A stretch of 64,000 nt of DNA. Source: SCTD01 sp036675425 (GTDB taxonomy: Bacteria; Actinomycetota; Actinomycetes; Mycobacteriales; SCTD01). How positions within the stretch are numbered: position 1 is the stretch's first letter; each line of letters opens with the position of its first letter. Below, one piece after another: positions 15,929 to 23,297 of the stretch. The translations under genes and the position numbers were made by a program. Location: assembly GCA_036675425.1 (NCBI GenBank), contig JAKFFB010000188.1, positions 1 to 64,000 on the forward strand, given 5' to 3'. The notes beneath the pieces are model-generated. The model was not told the DNA's origin. It did not search any database and saw nothing but the letters and a program-made list of their open reading frames with translations.

Positions 15929-16873
15929 GTGCCTTCAGCGACCGGGACGCTCCGCGCCGTTGCCCGCCCGGTCGTACGGCCGGCTCGCGCAGCGGTGCGG
16001 CGGACCGGACGCGAGCTCGGCGTCCAGCGGTCTCCCGAGGCGCGGGCCGCACGCCGCGCGTGGCGGCAGGGGGACGGTGACCGGCGCACGCTGCCGTGGC
16101 CGCACGCCGTCGCTGCGTCGAAGGAACCGGCGCGCGTGCGGTGCAACGTCTGCGGGTGGTCCGGGGAGTCCTTCGGCGGCACCACCCACTGCGAGTCGGC
16201 GATCTGCCCGGTGTGCGGCTCGATCGGTCGGGACCGCTTCCTCTACTGGTGCTGGACCGCACGCACGCCGTACGACCCGTGCGCCGTCGTCCTGGAGACG
16301 TCACCGCGACTGGACGAGGAGTACCGCTCCCGGATGGCGCAGCGGATGCGCTACATCACCAGCGACTTCGACGAGTCCGCCCACCGCGGCGCGATCCGCC
16401 TCGACCTGGAGCAGATCGCGCTGCCCGACGCCTCGCTGGACGTCGTGCTGACGCCGCACGTGCTCGAGCACGTGCCGGACACCGACCGGGCGCTGTCCGA
16501 GCTCTTCCGGGTCGTACGACCCGGCGGTTCCGTGCTGCTGCAGGTGCCGTTCCCGCAGGCTCGGACCGGACGTCCCCCAGGACCGGAGTACCACGGGGAC
16601 AGCACCCTCGTGCACTGGCGGTTCGGCTGGGACCTGGCTGAGCGGGTCCGCGGTCACGGCTTCACCTGCGACATGCTGGTCCCCGAGGAGCTGCGCGCGA
16701 AAGCGGCTGCAGGGAAGTCGTTCTCGTACGCAGGGGACGACATCGACGTCGACGACCTGATGGCCGGCGCGGACCCGAGCGCCATGACGGTCGTGGCCTC
16801 GGCCGACGAGTCCGCGGCGCTCGGCTTCGACCCGGCGTTCCAGTTCATCACCCTGCACCTGCGTCGGCCCTGA
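15929..16873 (+). CDS. Zinc-ribbon class I SAM-dependent methyltransferase
   Basis: A 314-residue cytosolic protein. A basic N-terminus (1-65) leads to a four-Cys zinc ribbon (CNVCGWSG then CPVCGSIGRDRF), and then a methyltransferase fold. Recognisable are the motif I region VVLETSPRLDEEY, LDVVLTPHVLEHVPD (the usual motif IV region, with HVLEHV) and the post-motif RVVRPGGSVLLQVPF. The substrate is unknown; such fusions are often annotated near glycan genes, but none are here. GTG is chosen because GGGAGGA lies about 7 nt upstream. The next gene starts 2 nt after its stop. Confidence 0.85.
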   Translation: MPSATGTLRAVARPVVRPARAAVRRTGRELGVQRSPEARAARRAWRQGDGDRRTLPWPHAVAASKEPARVRCNVCGWSGESFGGTTHCESAICPVCGSIGRDRFLYWCWTARTPYDPCAVVLETSPRLDEEYRSRMAQRMRYITSDFDESAHRGAIRLDLEQIALPDASLDVVLTPHVLEHVPDTDRALSELFRVVRPGGSVLLQVPFPQARTGRPPGPEYHGDSTLVHWRFGWDLAERVRGHGFTCDMLVPEELRAKAAAGKSFSYAGDDIDVDDLMAGADPSAMTVVASADESAALGFDPAFQFITLHLRRP

Positions 16874-16875
16874 CG

Positions 16876-17718
16876 ATGCGGCAGCTGCTCCGGTTCGCCT
16901 GGGTCGAGGCGCAGTGCTGCCTGTTCGCTGTGCTGTTCTTCGTCGGGCTCGCTGGGGTACGCCTCGTACCGCTGCCGGGGAGTCCCGCCGACGCGCTGCT
17001 GATCTGGTGCCTGGCAGTCACTCTCGGGCTGTGGATCGCCGGCTGGGAGACCGGTCGCGAGGTCGCCGTGATCTTCGGCTTCCACCTGGTCGGGCTCGCC
17101 CTCGAGCTCTGGAAGGTGGACCAGGGGTCGTGGTCCTACCCCGACACCGGGATCGCCGCCGTCGGCGGCGTTCCGCTCTACAGCGGGTTCATGTACGCGG
17201 CTGTCGGGTCGTACGTCTGCCAGGCCTGGCGCCGGCTCGACCTCCGCATCACCGGCTACCGGCCGTGGGCGACGGCCGCGGTGGCGGCGCTGATCTACCT
17301 GAACTTCTTCACCTCGCACGTGACCCGCGATGTGCGCCTGCCGCTGTCCGTCGCCCTGCTCGCGGTGACCTGGCGGGCGTGGGTGCGCTTCACCGTCGGA
17401 CGGCGTCGTTATGCCATGCCGTTGCCGCTGTCCTTCGTGCTGATCGGCTTCTTCCTGTGGCTGGCCGAGAACGCCGCGACGCTGCTGCGCGCGTGGCAGT
17501 ACCCGCACCAGGAGGCGGTGTGGTCCACCGTGCACGCGGCGAAGCTCGGCTCGTGGTCGCTGCTCGTCGTGGTCAGCATCGTGCTCGTCGCTGCGGTGAA
17601 GTCGCTTGAGGGCAGGCTGTACGGCGCTCCGTCCGACCTGTCGGTGCTCCGGGCGTACGACGTGCCGGAGCACCCGCTCCCGCCTGCGCGCGCGCCCGGG
17701 GTGCCCTCGCGGTCGTAG
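16876..17718 (+). CDS. DUF817 family integral membrane protein
   Basis: A 280-residue polytopic membrane protein with about seven to eight hydrophobic helices, starting at LLRFAWVEAQCCLFAVLFFVG. The GFHLVGLALELWKVDQGSWSYPD segment is what I recall as the hallmark of DUF817, whose function is unknown. The C-terminal 40 residues are hydrophilic and Pro-rich. It follows the methyltransferase gene by 2 nt and is probably cotranscribed with it. The TAG stop provides the first three bases of the TAGGGT hexamer ahead of tRNA-Met. Confidence 0.87.
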   Translation: MRQLLRFAWVEAQCCLFAVLFFVGLAGVRLVPLPGSPADALLIWCLAVTLGLWIAGWETGREVAVIFGFHLVGLALELWKVDQGSWSYPDTGIAAVGGVPLYSGFMYAAVGSYVCQAWRRLDLRITGYRPWATAAVAALIYLNFFTSHVTRDVRLPLSVALLAVTWRAWVRFTVGRRRYAMPLPLSFVLIGFFLWLAENAATLLRAWQYPHQEAVWSTVHAAKLGSWSLLVVVSIVLVAAVKSLEGRLYGAPSDLSVLRAYDVPEHPLPPARAPGVPSRS

Positions 17719-17721
17719 GGT
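17716..17721 (+). promoter_or_regulatory. Candidate -10 hexamer TAGGGT of tRNA-Met
   Basis: TAGGGT begins on the DUF817 TAG stop and ends 9 nt before the tRNA 5' end. This predicts initiation almost at the mature end. Confidence 0.45.
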
Positions 17722-17730
17722 TGCCCGCAC

Positions 17731-17804
17731 GGGGCGGTAGCTCAGCCGGTCAGAGCAGGGGACTCATAATCCCTCGGTCGTGGGTTCGAGCCCCACCCGC
17801 CCCA
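17731..17804 (+). tRNA. tRNA-Met (CAT), elongator type (tRNA-Ile2 not excluded)
   Basis: The cloverleaf is complete: acceptor GGGGCGG/CCGCCCC, D-stem GCTC/GAGC, anticodon stem GGGGA/TCCCT with loop CTCATAA (anticodon CAT), T-stem GTGGG/CCCAC. CCA is encoded (17805-17807). A CAT anticodon can also be a lysidine-modified Ile tRNA. The paired first acceptor base argues against the initiator. Confidence 0.93.
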
Positions 17805-17839
17805 CCAGCCCGCTGTGCAGCCTGCAGCTTGTGCGTTCA

Positions 17840-17872
17840 CAGCAACATCGACGACGCCGGATGATGTTGCTG
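17840..17872. terminator. Hairpin between tRNA-Met and the following minus-strand ORF
   Basis: Perfect 10-bp arms CAGCAACATC (17840-17849) and GATGTTGCTG (17863-17872) enclose a 13-nt loop, with a weaker outer CTTGT/ACAAG pair. The hairpin stands 33 nt after the tRNA and 36 nt after the minus-strand ORF stop, so it could serve both. Confidence 0.55.
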
Positions 17873-17907
17873 CGGGCGGACAAGCGCAAGGGAGGGGGCG
17901 TGCGGGG

Positions 17908-18111
17908 CTAAGCGCCGGCGAGGGCCAGTCGCTCGCGGATCTGCGGGATCAGCGGGAACTCCCGGTCGAAGCCGTCCTGCTCGAGCACGGCCTCGACCGC
18001 TGCGCGGGTACGGGCAGCTGCGCGCAGCTCGTCGTCGGGGATCACCGACGCGGGGCGCGGGTGGTCCGGGGCAGCAGGCAGACGGCTCGCAGGCAGTCTG
18101 ATCCGTCGCAT
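17908..18111 (-). CDS. Small hypothetical protein (67 aa)
   Basis: A possible small gene of unknown function. From the ATG used here the product is basic at the front (MRRIRLPASRLP), then acidic and helical (DDELRAAARTRAAVEAVLEQDG). A longer version starting at a TTG inside the adjacent palindrome (to 18183) is open but less likely. No clear ribosome binding site is present. The flanking hairpins on both sides are the main reason to keep it as a gene. Confidence 0.35.
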   Translation of the reverse strand: MRRIRLPASRLPAAPDHPRPASVIPDDELRAAARTRAAVEAVLEQDGFDREFPLIPQIRERLALAGA

Positions 18112-18176
18112 GCCATCGGCATCGGAAGGACTGCCCGACCCCTTGACGGTTAGCGCGAGGTCGACAGCGCCTCGCG

Positions 18177-18240
18177 TGATCAACGCCGTGCTCCAGCACG
18201 TCTTCTGCCGCGAGGAAGTGCGGAACCGCGGCGTTGATCA
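18177..18240 (-). terminator. Inverted repeat after the CxxC small-protein gene
   Basis: Perfect 12-bp arms TGATCAACGCCG (18177-18188) and CGGCGTTGATCA (18229-18240) are 40 nt apart, and a smaller hairpin lies inside (GTGCTCCAGCAC). The element starts 8 nt after the stop codon of the minus-strand gene at 18249-18455. Confidence 0.55.
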
Positions 18241-18248
18241 ACGAGAGG

Positions 18249-18455
18249 TCAGGCGCTGCTGTCGCTCGGAACCGCCACCAGGTGGCGCTCGCGGCGGGAG
18301 GGGCAGGGCTCCGGCGCGTGCCGGGACAGGAAGGCGTCCATGGTCGGCTCGAGACCGACCGCGGCCCGGGCCGCGACGATGCCGCACGCGCGGCACCACA
18401 CCACGACGATCCCGAAGCCGGCGTCGTAGCGCACCTGCACCGACACGCCTGCCAT
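18249..18455 (-). CDS. Small CxxC protein (68 aa)
   Basis: A small protein of unknown function with a beta-hairpin-like front (GVSVQVRYDAGFGIVVVW) and a CRACG pair that could bind zinc or be redox-active. A helix TMDAFLSRH and a basic tail follow. Support for a real gene comes from CACGCT exactly 6 nt before the ATG on the coding strand and the palindrome 8 nt after the stop. It is divergent from the ECF sigma gene. Confidence 0.5.
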   Translation of the reverse strand: MAGVSVQVRYDAGFGIVVVWCRACGIVAARAAVGLEPTMDAFLSRHAPEPCPSRRERHLVAVPSDSSA

Positions 18456-18491
18456 GGGACCAGCGTGACGCACCCCGAGCCCTGTGGACAG

Positions 18492-18516
18492 CCGCAACTC
18501 GATTTGCGGCGAGTTG
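18492..18516. promoter_or_regulatory. Overlapping alternative stems upstream of the ECF sigma gene
   Basis: CCGCAA (18492-18497) can pair with TTGCGG (18504-18509), while CAACTCG (18495-18501) can pair with CGAGTTG (18510-18516). The two stems share bases and exclude one another. The element lies in the divergent promoter region and may be an operator or a switch. Confidence 0.35.
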
Positions 18517-18663
18517 TGCCGAAACCGGGCGCCGGCTCGTCGCGTGTCACATTCTGTCGCCCGGCGGTGCTGTAGAGACATGGACCTCGGACCCGCAGCC
18601 ACCGCCGTGCTGCCCACTCCCGAGCGCACGACCGTGCGGGCTGACCGGAAGGAGCGCGAGCCG

Positions 18664-19164
18664 GTGCCGGGTGCGGTGCGCGCCGACCTCGAGGAGGTCT
18701 TCCGCCGCGACTACCGGCGCGTGGTCGGCGTGGCCGCACGCGTGCTGGGGTCGCGGGAGGCCGCCGAGGACGTCGCCCAGGAGGTGTTCCTCTCCTTCGG
18801 TCGGTCCTCGGTGCCGGCCGGCGAGGCCGGCGCCTGGCTCTCGGTCGCCGCCGCGCACACCGCGCTCAACGTGCTCCGCTCCGGCCGCCGCCGCACCTCG
18901 CGGGAGGAGGCCACCTCGGCACCGCATGCCGCCCCGGACGCCGCCGACGAGGTGCTCGCCCTCGAGGACCGCGCCCGCGTCCGCGCCGCGCTCGCCCGGT
19001 TGCCGCGCAGGCAGGCGATGGCCCTGGTGCTGCGGCACAGCGGCCTGAGCTACGCCGAGGTCGCCGCAGCGCTCGACCTGTCCCCTGGAAGCGTCGGCAC
19101 CACCGTGCGACGCGCCGAGTCCGCCCTTCGCGAGGAGCTGAACCGCCATGCGTCATCCGACTGA
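18664..19164 (+). CDS. ECF-type RNA polymerase sigma factor
   Basis: A 166-residue extracytoplasmic-function sigma factor with region 2 (LEEVFRRDYRRVVGVAARVLG then EDVAQEVFLSF) and region 4 (ALARLPRRQAMALVLRHSGL then YAEVAAALDLSPGSVGTTVRRAE). The region 3 linker is short, as expected. GTG at 18664 is preferred over an ATG 84 nt upstream because GGAAGGAG stands 9 nt before it. Its 3' end overlaps the anti-sigma gene by 17 nt, so the pair is coupled. Upstream GTCACA (18546-18551) could be part of an autoregulated promoter; this is inference. Confidence 0.88.
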   Translation: MPGAVRADLEEVFRRDYRRVVGVAARVLGSREAAEDVAQEVFLSFGRSSVPAGEAGAWLSVAAAHTALNVLRSGRRRTSREEATSAPHAAPDAADEVLALEDRARVRAALARLPRRQAMALVLRHSGLSYAEVAAALDLSPGSVGTTVRRAESALREELNRHASSD

Positions 19165-20191
19165 GGGCGTGCTGCGCCGGCTGCTCGACGAGCCCGCCGG
19201 AGTGGCCGACGCCGACCGCCACCACGTCGCGGACTGCCCGCACTGCCTTGCCCAGCTCGCCGCTGCCCGCGACGCCGCCGCGCTCGTCGGCGCCGCGATC
19301 GCCGACAGCACAGGGGATCTGGACACCGACGCCGCATGGCGCCGGCTGTCCGCGGCATCGGCACCCACCCGCGTGGCGATCCCGCGACGGAGCCGGTTCC
19401 GCGACCTCGTGAAGCGCCCCGCGGTCGCCGGCCTCGCCGTCGCGCTCGTCCTGACCGGCGCCGGGACGGCGGCCGCGAACGACTGGCTGAAGATCTTCAG
19501 CACCGAGCGCATCACCCCGGTCAGCATCAGCGCCGCCGACCTGGTCGCCCTGCCCGACCTGAGCTCGTACGGCGATCTGGTCATCAGCAGCCGGCCCGAC
19601 GTGCACCCGGTCGCCGACGCGACGGCGGCCGAGGCCGAGACCGGCCTCGAGGTCCCGGAAGTCGCCGAGCTGCCGCGCGGGGTGACCGGCGACCCGGAGT
19701 ACCAGGTCGGCGGTGAGGTCGTCGCGACCTTCACCTTCGACGCGGCACGCGCCGGTGGACCGACCCCGCCCCCGGGTGTCGACGGCGCCACCGTCCGCCT
19801 CGTCGCGGGTCCCGGCGTTGCGCAGGTCTGGCAGTCCGACGCCGGCATCCCAGCGCTCGTCGTCGGGCGCGCGACCGCGCCGACCGCGTTCTCCGACGGG
19901 GTGCCGTTCGAGGTGCTCCGCAACCACCTGCTGTCGCTGCCCGGGCTGCCGGATGACGTCGCCGCGCAGCTGCGCACCTTCGCCGCCGACGGCGCGACCC
20001 TGCCGCTGCCCGTGCCGTCCGACGAGATCCGCACCTCCACCGCGCAGGTCGGCGATGTGACGGCGACGGTGCTGACCAGTCGCGACCGGGCCCTCGCCGC
20101 GGTGGTGTGGGTCGACGACGGCGAGGTGACCGCGGTCGCCGGATCGCTCGACGTCGACGAGCTGCTGACCGTCGCCCGGGACCTCCGCTGA
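19148..20191 (+). CDS. Membrane anti-sigma factor with large extracytoplasmic domain
   Basis: A 347-residue regulator. A zinc anti-sigma-like motif appears near the front (RHHVADCPHCLAQL, an H-x3-C-x2-C arrangement), then one transmembrane helix (about 92-112, AVAGLAVALVLTGAGTAAA) and an extracytoplasmic domain of about 230 residues with many beta segments. It would hold the overlapping sigma factor inactive until an external signal arrives. The external domain is not one I recognise. Its TGA stop overlaps the next gene as CTGA, which ties it to an ABC exporter. Confidence 0.83.
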   Translation: MRHPTEGVLRRLLDEPAGVADADRHHVADCPHCLAQLAAARDAAALVGAAIADSTGDLDTDAAWRRLSAASAPTRVAIPRRSRFRDLVKRPAVAGLAVALVLTGAGTAAANDWLKIFSTERITPVSISAADLVALPDLSSYGDLVISSRPDVHPVADATAAEAETGLEVPEVAELPRGVTGDPEYQVGGEVVATFTFDAARAGGPTPPPGVDGATVRLVAGPGVAQVWQSDAGIPALVVGRATAPTAFSDGVPFEVLRNHLLSLPGLPDDVAAQLRTFAADGATLPLPVPSDEIRTSTAQVGDVTATVLTSRDRALAAVVWVDDGEVTAVAGSLDVDELLTVARDLR

Positions 20192-21126
20192 GCGCCCTGC
20201 CGGCGGACCTGCCGCCGTCACCTGCGGTCTGGTGCTCCGGACTGCGCAAGAGGTACGGCAGGCAGCTCGCGGTCGACGACGTCTCCCTCACCGTCGGTCG
20301 GGGCGAGGTCGTGGGGCTGCTGGGTCCGAACGGCGCGGGAAAGACCACGGTCATCAAGATGCTGCTCGGGCTCACCCAGCCCGACGCCGGTGAGGTGATG
20401 CTGCTCGGGCAGCCCGGCACCGATCCCGCCGCGCGCACCCGGGTCGGCTACCTGCCCGAGCTCTTCCGCTACCAGCCCTGGCTGACCGCGACCGAGGTGC
20501 TGACGCTTCACGTGCGGCTCTCCGGACTCGAGATCCCCGCAGCCGAGCGGTCGGAGCGGCTGGCCCTGGTCGGTCTCGCCGACCGCGCCGGCGATCGCGT
20601 CGGCGGCTTCTCCAAGGGGATGCAGCAGCGGCTGGGGATGGCCGTCGCGCTGGTCGCCCGGCCCGAGCTGGTCGTGCTGGACGAGCCGACCAGCGCGCTC
20701 GACCCGCTCGGGCGCGTGGACGTGCGCGACATCGTGCTGGCCCTGCGCGAGCAGGGCGTCGCGGTCCTGCTCAACTCCCACCTGATCGGCGAGGTGGAGC
20801 GGGTCTGCGACCGGGTCGTCATCCTCGACCGGGGTCGTGTCGCCGCCGAGGGGTCGCTGGCCGAGCTGCTCGGCCGCCGCGAGGTCCGGCTGCGCATCAC
20901 CGACCTGCCGGCCGCGGCCGAGGCGCGGATGGCGCAGGTCGGGGAGGTCACGCGCACCGGCGACTGGTTCACCGTGCTGCTGCCGCTCGACGACGTCGAC
21001 ACCGCGATCCCCGATCTGGTAGGCGATCTCGTGACGCTTGGCGCCCGGTTGCACGCCGTCGAGCCGGCCCGCATCAGCCTCGAGGAGAAGCTGCTCGGGA
21101 TCCTGCGAGAGGGGGTCGCCCGGTGA
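20188..21126 (+). CDS. ABC transporter ATP-binding protein, probable CTG start
   Basis: A 312-residue ATPase of a DrrA/CcmA-like exporter. Walker A GPNGAGKTT, the Q-loop region, signature FSKGMQQRLG, Walker B LVVLDEPTSALDP and the switch His in LLNSHL are present, with a C-terminal extension of about 90 residues. No ATG, GTG or TTG lies in frame between the preceding stop and the ATPase core. The CTG at 20188 overlaps the anti-sigma TGA as CTGA, mirroring the GTGA and ATGA joins elsewhere, so I take it as the start. The partner permease follows by a GTGA overlap. Confidence 0.88.
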   Translation: MSALPADLPPSPAVWCSGLRKRYGRQLAVDDVSLTVGRGEVVGLLGPNGAGKTTVIKMLLGLTQPDAGEVMLLGQPGTDPAARTRVGYLPELFRYQPWLTATEVLTLHVRLSGLEIPAAERSERLALVGLADRAGDRVGGFSKGMQQRLGMAVALVARPELVVLDEPTSALDPLGRVDVRDIVLALREQGVAVLLNSHLIGEVERVCDRVVILDRGRVAAEGSLAELLGRREVRLRITDLPAAAEARMAQVGEVTRTGDWFTVLLPLDDVDTAIPDLVGDLVTLGARLHAVEPARISLEEKLLGILREGVAR

Positions 21127-21974
21127 CCCGCACCGTCCTCACGATGGCCGGCCTCACGCTGCGCGAGGCGTTCCGCCGTCGCGTGCTGCTCGCGGTCGTC
21201 GTGCTCACCGTCGCCCTGCTCGCCCTCAGCGGCTGGGGCTTCTCCCGGCTGGCTGCGGAGTCCGACGCCGGCGCCCTCACCAGCGGCGAGGCGCGGCTGG
21301 TCGCGGCCACGCTGCTCAACCTGGTGATGTTCGGCTTCAGCCTCATCGCCGCCCTCGGCACGGCCTTCCTCGCGGGGCCGACGCTGTCCGGCGAGACCGA
21401 GTCCGGCATCGCCCTCGCCGTGCTCGCCCGGCCGGTGCGCCGGTCGGCCGTGCTGCTCGGGAAGTGGCTGGGGCTGGCGGCTTTCGGCAGCGGGTTCGTC
21501 CTCGTGGCCGGGCTCGCGCAGTGCATCGTCGTACGCCTCACCGTCGACTACTGGCCACCGCACCTGGCGACCGCGCTGACGCTGCTCGCCGCGCAGACCG
21601 TCGTGCTGCTGACCCTGGCGGTGCTGCTGTCCACGGCGATCTCGCCGATGGCGTCCGGGGTCGTCGCCGTCGGCCTGTTCGGCGCGACGTGGGTCGCCGG
21701 CGTCGTGGGCGGCATCGGCGAGGCGCTCGGCAACGAGGGCGTCGAGCGGATCGGGACGGTCTCCCGGGTGCTGCTGCCGACCGACGGACTGTGGCGAGGA
21801 GCGATGCACGGCTTCCAGGACCCGGCGCTGCTCACCCAGCTCGACGCCGGCTTCGAGGGGCACCCGTTCCTCAGCGTCGCGCCGCTGACCGCCGCCTACC
21901 TCGGCTGGACCGCGCTCTGGGTGGCGATGGTGTGGGGGCTGGCGGCCGCGTTCTTCGGACGCCGGGACCTGTAG
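21123..21974 (+). CDS. ABC transporter permease (ABC-2 type)
   Basis: A 283-residue membrane protein with about six helices in the ABC-2 exporter pattern: an N-terminal cytosolic helix (LTLREAFRRR), a first helix LLAVVVLTVALLALSGWG, a long extracellular stretch, and paired C-terminal helices. It overlaps the ATPase gene by 4 nt (GTGA) and should form the transporter with it. The substrate is unknown; coupling to a sigma/anti-sigma pair suggests export or repair under envelope stress. Confidence 0.88.
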   Translation: MTRTVLTMAGLTLREAFRRRVLLAVVVLTVALLALSGWGFSRLAAESDAGALTSGEARLVAATLLNLVMFGFSLIAALGTAFLAGPTLSGETESGIALAVLARPVRRSAVLLGKWLGLAAFGSGFVLVAGLAQCIVVRLTVDYWPPHLATALTLLAAQTVVLLTLAVLLSTAISPMASGVVAVGLFGATWVAGVVGGIGEALGNEGVERIGTVSRVLLPTDGLWRGAMHGFQDPALLTQLDAGFEGHPFLSVAPLTAAYLGWTALWVAMVWGLAAAFFGRRDL

Positions 21975-22002
21975 CTCCGGCAGGCATGGCATCCTCGCCG
22001 CC

Positions 22003-22716
22003 GTGACGCTGACGCACGAGACCGCGATGGAGCTGGCCAAGCTGGCCGGGCTGGTCCTCACCGAGCCCGACCTCGACACCGCGCTCGTGGCGGTCACCAA
22101 GGTCGCCACCGCCGCGGTGGAGCCGTGCGACGGCGCGTCGCTGACGATGCGCAACCGGGGCGTCCCGAGCGCGCCGGCCGCGAGCGACGCGTGGGCGATC
22201 GAGCTGGACAAGCTGCAGTTCGTGGAGCAGGAGGGTCCGTGCCTGGACTGCCTGCGCGAGGGGTCCGTCATGCGCGTACGGGATCTGCGCACCGACGGCC
22301 GCTTCCCCAACTACGGGCCGAAGGCGGCCGACAAGGGTGCGCTCAGCGCGCTGTCGCTGCCGCTGGTCGCCGACGGCGGCACCGTCGGGGCGCTCAACCT
22401 CTACTCGCGCGAGCCGGACGCCTTCGACAGCGACGTCGTGGCGGTGGGGGAGCTGCTCGCCGCGCACGCCTCGCTCGCCATCAGCGCGGCCACGGCCTAC
22501 TACTCCAGCCGCGAGCTCGCCGACCAGATGCGCCAGGCCCTCGAGAGCCGTGCCGTCATCGAGCAGGCCAAGGGCGTGCTCATCGCGCAGCTCGGCGGGA
22601 GCGCGGACGACGCCTTCGACCGGCTGGTGGAGCTGTCGCAGCGCAGCAACCGCAAGCTGCGAGAGGTGGCGCTGTCGGTGGTGGAGACCGCGGTGAAGGG
22701 CCCTCAGGGCGCGTAG
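22003..22716 (+). CDS. GAF and ANTAR domain protein
   Basis: A 237-residue cytosolic sensor/RNA-binding antiterminator. The GAF domain spans about 20-165 (VEQEGPCLDCLREGSVMRV is a common signature of this group). The C-terminal ANTAR domain (about 170-235) has the RAVIEQAKGVLIAQL helix followed by AFDRLVELSQRSNRKLREVA. ANTAR proteins bind paired hairpins in nascent RNA; the target here is unknown. The GTG start lies 28 nt after the permease stop. The 3' end overlaps the convergent small membrane gene by 13 nt. Confidence 0.93.
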   Translation: MTLTHETAMELAKLAGLVLTEPDLDTALVAVTKVATAAVEPCDGASLTMRNRGVPSAPAASDAWAIELDKLQFVEQEGPCLDCLREGSVMRVRDLRTDGRFPNYGPKAADKGALSALSLPLVADGGTVGALNLYSREPDAFDSDVVAVGELLAAHASLAISAATAYYSSRELADQMRQALESRAVIEQAKGVLIAQLGGSADDAFDRLVELSQRSNRKLREVALSVVETAVKGPQGA

Positions 22717-23003
22717 GTCACGGCGACGGCGAGGCCTGCGACCGCCGTCACGACGCCCAGGGCGGCGACCACGGTGCCGAGGGCGAGCTCCGGCCGGCGC
22801 GGGTCACGGCCGACGGCTACCTCTGTGCGCGGCGAGACGAGCAGCGCCCCGAGCAGCCCCGGGAACCACAGCAGCAGCGTGAGGGCGAAGAACAGCCAGT
22901 ACGACCGACCCTTCGCCCGCGCGATGCCCCCGGCGAGGTCGCACAGCAGGAGGGTGAGGACCGCCACCACGAGGGCGACGGGAACGGCGATCAGCAGCGG
23001 CAC
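22704..23003 (-). CDS. Small three-helix membrane protein (99 aa)
   Basis: A small hypothetical membrane protein. Helices are visible at about 4-24 (IAVPVALVVAVLTLLLCDLAG), 36-58 (WLFFALTLLLWFPGLLGALL) and 76-96 (LALGTVVAALGVVTAVAGLAV). The loop SPRTEVAVGRDPRRPE separates the last two. No family recognised. It begins 3 nt after the stop of the small soluble gene upstream, so they form an operon. Confidence 0.75.
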   Translation of the reverse strand: MPLLIAVPVALVVAVLTLLLCDLAGGIARAKGRSYWLFFALTLLLWFPGLLGALLVSPRTEVAVGRDPRRPELALGTVVAALGVVTAVAGLAVAVTYAP

Positions 23004-23006
23004 GCG

Positions 23007-23216
23007 TCAGCCGAGCGCGACGTCGTTCTTGTCGGCCAGCGCGCGCAGGTCGGCCAGATCGGCCTCGGCGATCTGGGCGAGCAGCGGGTCGTCCGACGCC
23101 TCGGCGGCGGCCAGCGTGGCGGAGGCCTCGGCCACCCGCACCTGGAGCTCACGGGCGAAGGCCGTGGTGCCCTCGCTGGTGGCGACGGCGGGCGGTGCCT
23201 GGTCCATTGCGGTCAC
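23007..23216 (-). CDS. Small hypothetical protein (69 aa)
   Basis: A small acidic, Ala-rich, mostly helical cytosolic protein (FARELQVRVAEASATLAAAE, then LAQIAEADLADLRALADKND). No family recognised. The GTG at 23216 has an excellent AGGAGGAG sequence just upstream; an ATG three codons in is the alternative. It forms a two-gene unit with the membrane protein downstream and follows the VWA gene on the same strand. Confidence 0.7.
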   Translation of the reverse strand: MTAMDQAPPAVATSEGTTAFARELQVRVAEASATLAAAEASDDPLLAQIAEADLADLRALADKNDVALG

Positions 23217-23297
23217 GACTCCTCCTGATCTTGCGCTGGGCGGGGAAGTGCCCGCGGAACGAGGGCGCGATGCCTCGCGGGAGGTGTGACGATCGCA

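Noticed and set aside
13899..17804. A genomic island between tRNA-Asn and tRNA-Met
   Set aside because: The interval holds a toxin-antitoxin pair, but there is no integrase, no duplicated tRNA end and no composition shift that I can see.
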